Shown here: positions 1 through 7,300 of the stretch, in pieces
How positions within the stretch are numbered: position 1 is the first letter of the stretch
How the letters are laid out: the number at the start of each line of letters is the position of its first letter
Notes under the pieces: model-generated
What the model was told of the DNA's origin: nothing
What the model saw: the letters and a program-made list of their open reading frames with translations, nothing else
The model's database searches: none
DNA from: JACCZX01 sp038216465
Lineage (GTDB): Bacteria; Pseudomonadota; Gammaproteobacteria; Burkholderiales; Burkholderiaceae_F
Reading direction: 5' to 3'
Assembly (NCBI GenBank): GCA_038216465.1
Contig: JBBQQC010000035.1
Coordinates: forward strand, 1 to 22,231
Length of the DNA stretch: 22,231 nucleotides
Program-made: the position numbers and the translations under genes

Positions 1-323
1 CGCAGTACGTCGTTGTCCATGCAAGGCATGTCGTCGTGAACCAACGAATAAGCATGAACGAACTCGACCGCCAACGCAGCCCGGTCCAGTGCGTCGCTCT
101 CAGCTTCCGTGACATCGCCCGCGGCGAACACCAGCAGCGGCCGCACCCGCTTGCCGCCATTGAGCACGGCGTACCGCATCGCTTGATGCAAGCGCGTCGG
201 TATGTCGTCCGCGCGCGGCAGCGAGCGTTCCGCAGCTCGGTCAAAACGCACGCCACTGTCGATAATCCAGTGCTCAAGCGGCACAGCGAGCACCGGCGGA
301 GTGACGGCAGCCGCGCACGTCAT
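1..323 (-). CDS. ispA: Farnesyl/geranyl diphosphate synthase, N-terminal part (cut by window edge)
   Basis: This is a polyprenyl diphosphate synthase that condenses isopentenyl diphosphate with allylic diphosphates to make farnesyl diphosphate for isoprenoid synthesis in the cytosol. Reading from the ATG at 323, the frame is open to the edge (about 107 residues). It contains the family's NGGKRVRPLL substrate-binding stretch and the first aspartate-rich motif, HDDMPCMDND, which binds diphosphate through Mg2+. The C-terminal half with the second Asp-rich motif lies outside the window. The start codon overlaps the xseB stop (ATGA, 320-323), so the two genes are translationally coupled. The xseB-ispA pair is common in proteobacteria, often followed by dxs, but that cannot be seen here. 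The choice between farnesyl and geranylgeranyl product length is inferred from context only. Confidence 0.93.
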   Translation of the reverse strand, partial: MTCAAAVTPPVLAVPLEHWIIDSGVRFDRAAERSLPRADDIPTRLHQAMRYAVLNGGKRVRPLLVFAAGDVTEAESDALDRAALAVEFVHAYSLVHDDMPCMDNDVL

Positions 324-640
324 TCGATGCTGTGCTTGCCGACGTTGACGCGCAGTTCGGAAATATCGAGCGGCTTCAAAAGATCTCCTTCGAGGCGCTT
401 GATCTCCTGCTCCGCGTTGGCGAGCTTGCCTTGGCAAAACCGCGCCAGCTCCGCGCCGCGTCGATAGGCTGCAATCGAATCGTCGAGTGAAAGCTGCCCC
501 GACTCCATACGGCGCACCAGCGCGTCGAGCTCGTCGAGCGCCTGTTCAAACCCAATCGGCTCGCCCGCTTCTATCGAATCGGCGGGCGCCGCAGCAGCAG
601 CCGGTACCTTCATCGAATTCCATTCTAGTGCAGTGTCCAT
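320..640 (-). CDS. xseB: Exodeoxyribonuclease VII small subunit
   Basis: XseB is the small helical subunit of exonuclease VII, which binds the XseA large subunit and degrades single-stranded DNA to short oligonucleotides. The 106-residue frame holds the typical XseB core: FEQALDELDALVRRMESGQL, then the SLDDSIAAYRRGAEL segment and a coiled-coil-like KLANAEQEIKRLEG. XseB proteins are usually 70-90 residues, so the start is uncertain. ATG 640 gives 106 residues and ATG 613 gives 97 (MKVPAAAAAP). No clear ribosome binding site precedes either start. A TAGAAT hexamer (622-627, minus strand) between the two starts would favour the shorter form. The stop overlaps the ispA start, and the gene is divergent from the sulfurtransferase with only about 15-40 bases between starts. 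xseA is not in the window. Confidence 0.92.
   Translation of the reverse strand: MDTALEWNSMKVPAAAAAPADSIEAGEPIGFEQALDELDALVRRMESGQLSLDDSIAAYRRGAELARFCQGKLANAEQEIKRLEGDLLKPLDISELRVNVGKHSIE
622..627 (-). promoter_or_regulatory. Candidate -10 element for xseB-ispA
   Basis: The minus strand reads TAGAAT (5 of 6 match to TATAAT) eight bases before the internal ATG at 613 of xseB. No convincing -35 is visible at 15-19 bases. If used, transcription would start at about 615 and the mRNA would have almost no leader. A single hexamer is weak evidence. Confidence 0.3.
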
Positions 641-641
641 T

Positions 642-647
642 TACAAT
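642..647 (+). promoter_or_regulatory. Candidate -10 element for the sulfurtransferase gene
   Basis: TACAAT (5 of 6 match to TATAAT) ends eight bases before the ATG at 656. The -35 region (about 617-624) is a poor match. There is no purine-rich Shine-Dalgarno sequence between it and the start. Usual spacing puts the transcription start 1-2 bases before the ATG, which would make a nearly leaderless message. Confidence 0.35.
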
Positions 648-655
648 TCTTGCGA

Positions 656-1519
656 ATGAGCGGTACTGAATACTTCGACTTGCTGATCAGCGTCGAGCAA
701 CTGCGCAGGCACTTGCACGACGCACACTGGTGTGTCATCGACGTGCGGCACGATCTGTTCGACCTGCCGGCCGGCATTCGCGCGTATCGCGCCGGACACA
801 TTCCGGGTGCGGTGTTCGCCGATATCGAAACTCAGTTGTCGGGCGCGAAAACCGGGTTCAACGGCAGACACCCGTTGCCGCGCCGTGAAGACCTGGTCGA
901 AACATTTCGAGTCTGGGGGATTGATCGCGATACCCAGATCGTTGCCTACGATGCTCAGGGCGGCCAGTTCGCATCGCGTCTATGGTGGGTCGCGCGCTGG
1001 CTCGGCCATCACCATGTGGCCCTGCTCGATGGCGGCTGGCCACGGTGGTTGAGTCAGACGCAGTTGTCCAGCGTCGATATACCAAAGAAACCACGCGGCA
1101 ATTTCACCGAGACCGCTTCGCTTCTGCCGCTGGTGACAGTCGATCAAGTACTAGAGTCAATGCATGACGCCGCGCGCGTCGTGCTCGACGCACGCACGCC
1201 GGAGCGCTATCGCGGCGAGCAGGAGCCGATCGATCCGGTGGCAGGACACATTCCCGGCGCCAGCAATCGGCCATGGCAAGAAAATCTGAACCCGGATCAA
1301 ACTTTCAAGACGCCACCGGAGCTGCGGTCCGAGTTCGAGGCTCTTCTTGGGCAGCGATCGCCGCATCGAATCACGCATCAGTGCGGCTCCGGCGTGACCG
1401 CTTGCCACAACGTGTTTGCAATGGAAGTTGCCGGGCTGCCGGGATCGGCGCTTTACGGCGGCTCGTGGAGCGAATGGATTGCGGACCCGGCGCGCCCTGT
1501 GGCGACCGGGCGCGACTAA
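656..1519 (+). CDS. sseA: 3-mercaptopyruvate sulfurtransferase (two-domain rhodanese)
   Basis: A tandem rhodanese-fold enzyme that transfers sulfane sulfur from 3-mercaptopyruvate (or thiosulfate) to acceptors such as thiols or cyanide, in the cytosol. It has 287 residues from ATG 656, normal for the family; a TTG six bases upstream is less likely. The N-terminal domain has VIDVRHDL, AGHIPGAVFADIE and TGFNGRHPLP and lacks a catalytic Cys, as expected. The C-terminal domain has VVLDARTPERYRGE, VAGHIPGA and the active-site loop CGSGVTA with the nucleophile at Cys243. In this family a CGSGVTA-type loop indicates mercaptopyruvate sulfurtransferase rather than thiosulfate sulfurtransferase (CRKGVTA-type). 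The C-terminal GGSWSEW is also typical. The gene is divergent from xseB and its stop codon overlaps the stop of the convergent ZIP transporter (CTAA, 1516-1519). Confidence 0.9.
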   Translation: MSGTEYFDLLISVEQLRRHLHDAHWCVIDVRHDLFDLPAGIRAYRAGHIPGAVFADIETQLSGAKTGFNGRHPLPRREDLVETFRVWGIDRDTQIVAYDAQGGQFASRLWWVARWLGHHHVALLDGGWPRWLSQTQLSSVDIPKKPRGNFTETASLLPLVTVDQVLESMHDAARVVLDARTPERYRGEQEPIDPVAGHIPGASNRPWQENLNPDQTFKTPPELRSEFEALLGQRSPHRITHQCGSGVTACHNVFAMEVAGLPGSALYGGSWSEWIADPARPVATGRD

Positions 1520-2286
1520 TGCAAACCGACGGTTGCGGCTGCAGCGATCAGCACGCCGAGCAAGACCAGTCCGACTTCAGGCAGCGACTTGGCGAGCGAC
1601 GAGCGCCGCATCATCTCCGGCAATAAGTCCGACAAAGCGATGTAGATGAAGCTGGCCGCGGCAGTCGCCAGCGCATAGGGCAACAGCGCCTCCATCTTGG
1701 CGAGCACGAAGTAGCCGATGACGCCGCCCAGGACCGCAGACAGCCCGGATATCAGGTTGAATATGAAAGCGCGCCGGCGCGTAAAGCCCGCGTTGAGAAG
1801 AATCATGAAGTCGCCGACTTCGTGCGGAATCTCGTGCGCCATCACGGCGAGCGTCGCTATCACCCCGAGCCTGGTATCGACCAGGAATGCGCCGGCAATG
1901 ACGACGCCGTCGGCAAAATTGTGAAATGCATCGCCGATCAGGATCGGCACGCCGCCGCGTCCTGCTTCGTGCGCGTCGTGCCCGTGGTCATGCAGATGCG
2001 GGTCGCCTTCGTGGTGGTGCGTGTGATGAATCAGCGCCAGCTTCTCGAGCAGAAAGAAGCCAAGAATTCCGGCCAGGATCACCCAGCCCAGTGTGTACGG
2101 GTCGGCATTGCTGTCAAATGCCTCCGGCAATAGATGCGTGACCGCGGTTGCGAGCAGCAGGCCGGCGGATACCGGGACCAGCCGGTCGATCACTCTGCCC
2201 AGATAGCGAAAGCTGAGCCATGCCGCCAGTCCGACCGACAGTAGCGTCGACAGCAGATTCGCGAAAACGATGTAAGTGAGTGTCAT
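1516..2286 (-). CDS. zupT: ZIP-family divalent metal transporter
   Basis: An inner-membrane ZIP transporter for import of zinc or related divalent metals. The 256-residue protein has about eight hydrophobic segments. The two metal-binding helices are visible as HNFADG (122-127) and HEIPHE (151-156), the signature of TM4 and TM5. Between TM3 and TM4 lies a very His-rich loop (residues 87-106, with HHTHHHEGD and HLHDHGHDAHE), the usual position of the variable metal-binding loop. Metal specificity cannot be read from sequence, and the symbol is by family resemblance. It starts at ATG 2286, 23 bases after the terminator hairpin at 2310-2331 on the same strand. No promoter or good ribosome binding site is evident in those bases. 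The 3' end overlaps the stop of the convergent sulfurtransferase gene by 4 bases. Confidence 0.88.
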   Translation of the reverse strand: MTLTYIVFANLLSTLLSVGLAAWLSFRYLGRVIDRLVPVSAGLLLATAVTHLLPEAFDSNADPYTLGWVILAGILGFFLLEKLALIHHTHHHEGDPHLHDHGHDAHEAGRGGVPILIGDAFHNFADGVVIAGAFLVDTRLGVIATLAVMAHEIPHEVGDFMILLNAGFTRRRAFIFNLISGLSAVLGGVIGYFVLAKMEALLPYALATAAASFIYIALSDLLPEMMRRSSLAKSLPEVGLVLLGVLIAAAATVGLH

Positions 2287-2309
2287 CGTGCAGCCATGCC
2301 GAAAGCAAA

Positions 2310-2331
2310 GGGGCGCACGATCGTGCGCCCC
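2310..2331 (-). terminator. Intrinsic terminator after the dienelactone hydrolase gene
   Basis: A perfect 22-base palindrome can fold as a 9-bp GC-rich stem (GGGGCGCAC / GTGCGCCCC) with a GATC tetraloop. On the minus strand it is followed by TTTGCTTT, an interrupted U-tract. The plus-strand side has no T-run, so it acts for the minus strand. It lies 39 bases after the hydrolase stop and 23 bases before the zupT start. Confidence 0.82.
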
Positions 2332-2369
2332 TCAGTCGCCGCCTAGCGTAGCAGCGGTCTTGCCTACGC

Positions 2370-3134
2370 CTAGGACAGGTATTGCTTGAACCACACCGTC
2401 AGCCGTTCCCACCCGTCTTCGGCCGCCTGCTTGCGATAGTTCGGGCGGTAGTCGGCAAAAAAAGCATGCGGCATGTTCGGAAAAATCACCATCTCAGATC
2501 GCATATTGCCTGCGGCCTTCAACGCGGCGCCCAGTCTTTCGACGGTGTCGCTTGGAATGCCGCCATCAGCGCCGCCATATAGCCCAAGCACAGGCGCCTT
2601 GATCTGCGTGGCCACATCAATCGGCGTTTTGTCGCCGGCGTGATACGCGCGCGCCGTAGGTCCATACCAGGCAACGCCCGCCGCGAGATTCGGATTGTGT
2701 GCGGCGTACATCAGCACAACGCGTCCTCCCCAACAGAAGCCGGTAATGCCAAGGCGGCCACCGCCGCCATTCTTCGCAGCCCATGCTGCCGCGGCGTCGA
2801 GGTCCGCCATGACCTGTGCGTCAGGCACTTTGCTGACGATGTCTTTGATCAGCACCGAAGGGTCGCTGACCTTGCTCGGATCACCTTGACGCGCGTACAG
2901 CTCGGGCGCGATTGCGAAGTACCCCAGCTTGGCGAGCCGTAGGCAGACGTCCTTGATGTGTTCGTGCACACCGAATACTTCCTGCACTACCAACACGGTC
3001 GCTACGGCAGGCTTGCCCGCCGGCGTGGCCCGATAGGCAGGTATCTCGCCGTCCTTCGTCGGAACTTTCACCGCGCCGGCCGACAGGCCTTGCGAATCGG
3101 TCGTGATCGTTGTCTGTGCGGTCACAGGCTGCAC
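2370..3134 (-). CDS. Dienelactone hydrolase family protein
   Basis: An alpha/beta hydrolase of the dienelactone hydrolase family (carboxymethylenebutenolidase-like, E. coli YsgA-type). The natural substrate is unknown; the best-known relative opens dienelactones in chlorocatechol breakdown. With the GTG at 3134 as start it has 254 residues. The triad is visible as nucleophile Cys134 in GFCWGG, Asp190 in GGADGGIP and His223 in MPHAFF. Other family features are VVQEVFGVHEHIKD and APELYARQGD. The start is uncertain: the frame is open upstream to a TTG at 3218, but that extension does not look like a signal peptide. The VQPVTAQTTITT segment resembles the tail of the Tat signal found in many betaproteobacterial homologues (from memory), so the export signal may be lost or disrupted here. 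The gene lies about 100 bases after polA on the same strand and is followed by a strong terminator. Confidence 0.85.
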   Translation of the reverse strand: MQPVTAQTTITTDSQGLSAGAVKVPTKDGEIPAYRATPAGKPAVATVLVVQEVFGVHEHIKDVCLRLAKLGYFAIAPELYARQGDPSKVSDPSVLIKDIVSKVPDAQVMADLDAAAAWAAKNGGGGRLGITGFCWGGRVVLMYAAHNPNLAAGVAWYGPTARAYHAGDKTPIDVATQIKAPVLGLYGGADGGIPSDTVERLGAALKAAGNMRSEMVIFPNMPHAFFADYRPNYRKQAAEDGWERLTVWFKQYLS

Positions 3135-3232
3135 GCGGAGCAGCGCCTCGGTTGCATCGTTGAATACGGTCGCATTAGAGTTGCGCTTGCAGGGCCGGCA
3201 GTATATCGGCGCCCGCAAGCCGAGCGATCGGA

Positions 3233-5971
3233 CTAGTGCGCTTCGTCCCAGTTGCTGCCGACCCCCACTTCACTCAGCAGCGGCACGCGCAAATCGGCGA
3301 CACGCGACATCAACTCCGGTACGCGTACGCTGACAAGTTCGATTTCGTCGTCGGGCACCTCGAACACCAGCTCGTCGTGCACTTGCATGACCAGGCGCGT
3401 TCCGAGTTGCTCTGTGTTGATCCACTTCGAAACCGCAATCATCGCGAGCTTGATCAGATCGGCGGCGGTGCCCTGCATTGGAGCGTTGATCGCCGCCCGC
3501 TCGGCACCTGCGCGGCGTGGCCCGTTCGGCGAATTGATTTCCGGCAACCAGAGCCGCCGGCCGAACACGGTTTCTACGTAGCCCTGGCGCTTCGCCAACG
3601 CGCGCGTCGATTCCATGTACTTGGAGACGCCCGGGAAACGCGTGAAATAGCGATCGATAATCAGCTTGGCAGCATCGCGCTCAATGCCGAGATTGGAAGC
3701 CACGCCGAACGCGCTCATCCCGTACATCAATCCGAAGTTGATGACCTTTATGTAACTGCGCTGCTGGCTCGTGACGTCGGCAAGCGGCACGGCGAACACC
3801 TCCGACGCAGTCGCGCGGTGCACATCCTCACCCTTGCCGAACGCTTCGAGCAGCCCGGCGTCTTCGGAGATGTGCGCCATGATGCGCAGCTCGATCTGCG
3901 AATAATCGGCCGACACGATTCGATGCCCGGCCGGCGCAATGAACGCCTCGCGGATGCGTCGGCCTTCGGCTGTCCGAATCGGAATATTCTGCAGATTGGG
4001 ATCGCTCGACGACAAGCGACCGGTCACCGCGATCGCCTGGCCGTAGTTGGTATGAACGCGGCCGCTGCGATCGGTAATCGCCGGCAGCTTGTCGCAATAG
4101 GTGGATTTCAGCTTCGACAGGCCGCGATGCTCAAGCAGTATTTTGGGCAGCGGGTAATCGAGCGCAAGCTTTTCGAGCACCTCCTCGTCGGTCGACGGCG
4201 CGCCGCTCGCCGTTTTTTTCATCACCGGCAAGGCAAGCTTGCCGAACAGGATCTCACCTATCTGTTTCGGGCTGCCGAGATTGAACGGCTGGCCCGCGAT
4301 CCGATGTGCCTCGGCTTCCAGCTCCGCCATGCGCACGCCGAGCTCGCGCCCATGCGCGGTCAGCTTGTCGCGATCGATCAGAACACCGGTGCGCTCCATC
4401 TCGTACAGCACCAGCGAAACCGGCAACTCGATGCGCTGATAAACGAAGCGCAACTTCTCGTCGGCCTCGATGCGCGGCCAAAGCGCGCGATGAAGAGCGA
4501 GCTTGACCTCCGCGTCCTCGCCCGCGTAATCGGTGGCACGGTCGATCGCGACTTCGTCGAAGCACAGCTCGCTGACGCCCTTGCCGCACACTTCGACGTA
4601 GGTCAACGTTTTGCGCGCCAGGTGGCGCTCGGCCAGCGTATCCATATCGTGATTGCGATGCGGTTCGAGCAAATACGATTGCAGCAGCGTGTCGTGCGCG
4701 ACGCCGGCTAGCCTTATGCCGTGGTTAGCAAACACGTGCGTGTCGTATTTGGTGTTGTGTCCGACCTTTCGCTGGTGCGGGCTTTCGAGCCACGGCCGGA
4801 GCTGCTCGAGCACGTCGTCCAGCGGTAGCTGAGTCGGCGCTCCCGCGTAGCGATGCGCGAGCGGGATATACGCAGCGCTCAGCGGCTCGACTGAAAGCGA
4901 CATTCCGACCAGCGTCGCCGCGATCGGATCCAGTGAAGTCGTCTCGATGTCAATCGACGTCAGGTCGGCCGAGCCTATCTTCGCCAGCCAGGCGTCGAGC
5001 TGTTCATACGTCAGCACGGTTTCGTAGACGACATTGGGCCGCGGCTGTGCCGGTGACACCGAATCGCCGACGCCGCTGCCCACAGCAGCGGCGACCGCCG
5101 CGCTGTCGAGATCGCGCAGCCACGCCTTGAACTCGTACCGGGCGTACAACTCGCGCAGCTTCTCGGTGTCGGGTGGCTGCGCGGCCAAAGCCTCGATCGA
5201 CTCGAACTCGCTACCCAGCGCGCAATCGTCGCGGATCGTTACCAGCGTGCGCGCGGTCGGCAGCCACGGTAAAGCCTTGCGCAGGTTTTCGCCGACCGCA
5301 CCCTTGATCGCTTGCGCGTTGGCAACCAGCTCATCGAGCGACCCGTATTCATGCAGCCACTTGGCGGCGGTCTTGGGCCCGACCTTGTCGACCCCGGGCA
5401 CGTTGTCGACACTGTCGCCCACCAGCGTCAGATAGTCGACGATGCGCGCGGGTGGCACGCCGAATTTGCGTTTGACACCGGCCACGTCGAGCGTCTCGTT
5501 GCTCATCGTGTTGACCAGCGTTACCTGCTCGTCCACGAGCTGCGCCAGATCCTTGTCACTGGTCGAAACGATGGTCCGAAACTGTTGCGCGCCGGCGCGT
5601 CGCGCGAGCGTCGCAATCACGTCGTCGGCTTCAATGCCTTCAATCTCGATCACCGGCCAGCCGAGCGCGCGCACGGCAGCATGGATTGGCTCGATCTGCC
5701 GCCCCAGATCGTCCGGCATTGCGGTCCGATTCGCCTTGTATTCGGAAAAAAGATCATCCCGAAACGTCTTACCCTTGGCGTCGAAAACGCACGCAAGATG
5801 CTCCGCCTCGACCTGCTGCCGCAACACGTGCAGCATCGAAATAAAGCCGCGCAGCGCACCGGTCGGCACGCCGTCCGATGTACGCAGATCCGGCAGCGCG
5901 TGGTAGGCGCGGTATAAGTAGCTGGATGCGTCAACCAGCAGCAGCGTTTTCACGTGTTCGTCTAGTTGCAA
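3233..5971 (-). CDS. polA: DNA polymerase I
   Basis: DNA polymerase I fills gaps and removes RNA primers in Okazaki fragment maturation and excision repair. The 912-residue frame has all three domains. The 5'-3' nuclease is at about 8-295 (LLVDASSYLYRAYHALP, IEADDVIATLA, STSDKDLAQLV, GDSVDNVPGV). The 3'-5' exonuclease is at about 315-500, with DIE (341-343), KYD (Asp410) and YAGED (Asp486), so proofreading residues are intact. The polymerase is at about 515-912, with motif A DYSQIELRIMAH (Asp689), motif B R738...K742...F746...Y750 and motif C QVHDELVFEV (His865-Asp866). The start is ambiguous between TTG 5971 and GTG 5953; GTG fits the family's short N-terminus better. It is divergent from the LOG-family gene, with 17-35 bases between starts. 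Confidence 0.97.
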   Translation of the reverse strand: MQLDEHVKTLLLVDASSYLYRAYHALPDLRTSDGVPTGALRGFISMLHVLRQQVEAEHLACVFDAKGKTFRDDLFSEYKANRTAMPDDLGRQIEPIHAAVRALGWPVIEIEGIEADDVIATLARRAGAQQFRTIVSTSDKDLAQLVDEQVTLVNTMSNETLDVAGVKRKFGVPPARIVDYLTLVGDSVDNVPGVDKVGPKTAAKWLHEYGSLDELVANAQAIKGAVGENLRKALPWLPTARTLVTIRDDCALGSEFESIEALAAQPPDTEKLRELYARYEFKAWLRDLDSAAVAAAVGSGVGDSVSPAQPRPNVVYETVLTYEQLDAWLAKIGSADLTSIDIETTSLDPIAATLVGMSLSVEPLSAAYIPLAHRYAGAPTQLPLDDVLEQLRPWLESPHQRKVGHNTKYDTHVFANHGIRLAGVAHDTLLQSYLLEPHRNHDMDTLAERHLARKTLTYVEVCGKGVSELCFDEVAIDRATDYAGEDAEVKLALHRALWPRIEADEKLRFVYQRIELPVSLVLYEMERTGVLIDRDKLTAHGRELGVRMAELEAEAHRIAGQPFNLGSPKQIGEILFGKLALPVMKKTASGAPSTDEEVLEKLALDYPLPKILLEHRGLSKLKSTYCDKLPAITDRSGRVHTNYGQAIAVTGRLSSSDPNLQNIPIRTAEGRRIREAFIAPAGHRIVSADYSQIELRIMAHISEDAGLLEAFGKGEDVHRATASEVFAVPLADVTSQQRSYIKVINFGLMYGMSAFGVASNLGIERDAAKLIIDRYFTRFPGVSKYMESTRALAKRQGYVETVFGRRLWLPEINSPNGPRRAGAERAAINAPMQGTAADLIKLAMIAVSKWINTEQLGTRLVMQVHDELVFEVPDDEIELVSVRVPELMSRVADLRVPLLSEVGVGSNWDEAH

Positions 5972-5976
5972 AGGAT

Positions 5977-5982
5977 GAGGAG
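5977..5982 (+). promoter_or_regulatory. Shine-Dalgarno site deciding the LOG-family start
   Basis: GAGGAG lies six bases before the GTG at 5989. This is the best-placed ribosome binding site in the frame, so it supports GTG 5989 over the upstream in-frame ATG at 5878, which lies inside the 5' end of polA. Confidence 0.7.
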
Positions 5983-5988
5983 AACGCA

Positions 5989-6726
5989 GTGCTCGACCAT
6001 CGCAAAAACATTCCGAGCCTTCGCGCAGTGACCATGCCGGAACGCGCCACGCACCAGAAGGCGCGCGAGTCTTGGCACTTGTGGGGAATTATTTCAGAGT
6101 TTGTCGAAGCGACCGAACGGCTGTCGGAGATCCGCCCTGCCGTCTCCATCTTCGGCAGCGCGCGCTCGATGCCGGAAGCGCCGATGTACCAGCTGACGAT
6201 CGAGATCGCGCGCAAACTCTCGGACGCCGGATTTGCCGTCATCAGCGGCGGAGGACCCGGCATCATGGAAGCCGCCAATCGCGGTGCTTACGAGGGCGCA
6301 TCTCCTTCGGTCGGGCTCAACATCGAACTCCCGTTTGAGCAGTGTGGCAACCCGTACCAGGACATCTCGCTGCGCTTTCGACATTTTTTTGCGCGCAAAG
6401 TGGCGTTCGTCAAATATGCCGCGGCGTACGTGGTGCTGCCCGGCGGATTCGGCACCGTCGATGAGCTATCAGAGGCGTTAACGCTGATGCAAACCGGTAA
6501 AGGCAAATCGATGCCGCTGGTGCTGGTGGGCTCGCGCTTCTGGAGCGGGCTGATCGACTGGATGCGCAACACGCTGGTTGCCGAGGGCATGATCGGCGCG
6601 ACCGATCTCGACATGATGACGATCGTCGATAGCAGCGATGAGGTAGTCAACGCGATCTTCGACTTCTACGACGCGCGCGGCTTCTCGCAAACGGCGAGCG
6701 AGCGCGAGCAGATGCTTTATCTATAG
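5989..6726 (+). CDS. LOG-family (TIGR00730-type) nucleotide phosphoribohydrolase-like protein
   Basis: A Rossmann-fold protein of the lysine-decarboxylase-like/LOG family. Characterised relatives cleave the N-glycosidic bond of nucleoside 5'-monophosphates, including cytokinin riboside monophosphates; the old 'lysine decarboxylase' label is a misannotation. The 245 residues from GTG 5989 contain VSIFGSAR, SGGGPGIME (86-94) and the diagnostic PGGFGTVDELSE (151-162), whose Arg/Glu environment forms the active site. Conserved RHFFARKVAFVKYA precedes it. The substrate here is unknown. The start is set by GAGGAG at 5977-5982. The gene is first in a plus-strand run with the DUF2782 protein, thrB, the BPSS1780 protein and the transglutaminase-like protein, and is divergent from polA. 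Confidence 0.88.
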   Translation: MLDHRKNIPSLRAVTMPERATHQKARESWHLWGIISEFVEATERLSEIRPAVSIFGSARSMPEAPMYQLTIEIARKLSDAGFAVISGGGPGIMEAANRGAYEGASPSVGLNIELPFEQCGNPYQDISLRFRHFFARKVAFVKYAAAYVVLPGGFGTVDELSEALTLMQTGKGKSMPLVLVGSRFWSGLIDWMRNTLVAEGMIGATDLDMMTIVDSSDEVVNAIFDFYDARGFSQTASEREQMLYL

Positions 6727-6757
6727 AATTTGCCTGCGTATGACTGCGAGGCTCTAG

Positions 6758-7282
6758 ATGAAATTCGTTGCATTGGCTTTTGCGCTGGCGTGGAGTTCAA
6801 CAGTGCCAGCGCAGACGACCGCCCCGCCTCCGCCGCCGATGCCGGCAGCCAATAACGACAAGCCCGCGCAGCCGGCCCTCGCCAGGCCACGTCGCGCGAT
6901 CGAGCTGTCGCCGGCGGAACGCCAGGCCATCGATGCGCGGGAACTGAAGGCGGTCAAGCCTGCCAGTGTGGAGGAGGCGCTGCAGCCGAAACCTGCAGGT
7001 GATCCGGATAACGCGAAGATTGAACGCGACGAAACTAGCAATACCACGCGCATTGACCAATACCGCACGTCGAACCGAATCAGCGAAGTCGTCGTGACCC
7101 CGGCGGGCTCGACACGCAGCTATTCGATGACAAATCGCGAAGGCAAACAGCCCTTCGGCACCACGCAAATGTCTCCCGGATTGTCGGTGCCCAATTTCTT
7201 CAAGTTCGAATTCGGCCGTCCTGCGCCTGCGCCGCAACCTACGCCGGCGCCGCCGCCGTCTCCGAACGCGCCCGCGCAGTGA
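6758..7282 (+). CDS. DUF2782-type secreted protein of unknown function
   Basis: No function is known. The 174-residue protein starts with a short signal peptide (hydrophobic residues 4-12, likely cut after VPA at about residue 18), so it is probably periplasmic. A proline-rich linker follows (PPPPPMP, 23-29), then a charged helical stretch (50-75). The core at about 87-153 matches what I recall of DUF2782: a TRIDQYRTSNRISEVVVTP segment, a tyrosine-containing turn and a closing PGLSVPNFFKFEF. The tail (155-174) is again Pro/Ala-rich and looks like an extension beyond the usual domain. A GCGAGG ribosome binding site lies six bases before the ATG. In betaproteobacteria DUF2782 genes commonly sit between polA and thrB, as here, which supports the assignment more than residue identity does. 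Confidence 0.72.
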   Translation: MKFVALAFALAWSSTVPAQTTAPPPPPMPAANNDKPAQPALARPRRAIELSPAERQAIDARELKAVKPASVEEALQPKPAGDPDNAKIERDETSNTTRIDQYRTSNRISEVVVTPAGSTRSYSMTNREGKQPFGTTQMSPGLSVPNFFKFEFGRPAPAPQPTPAPPPSPNAPAQ

Positions 7283-7300
7283 CTACGGCAGGCTGACGCG

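Noticed and set aside
3236..4711. Long plus-strand open frame (491 residues) antisense to polA
   Set aside because: It is a shadow of the GC-rich polA coding strand: the composition is rich in Arg, His and Gln with no recognisable domain, and polA has intact motifs throughout this region.
6722..6729. TATAGAAT between the LOG-family and DUF2782 genes, considered as an internal promoter
   Set aside because: It overlaps the preceding stop codon and lacks a supporting -35; the 31-base gap fits an operon.
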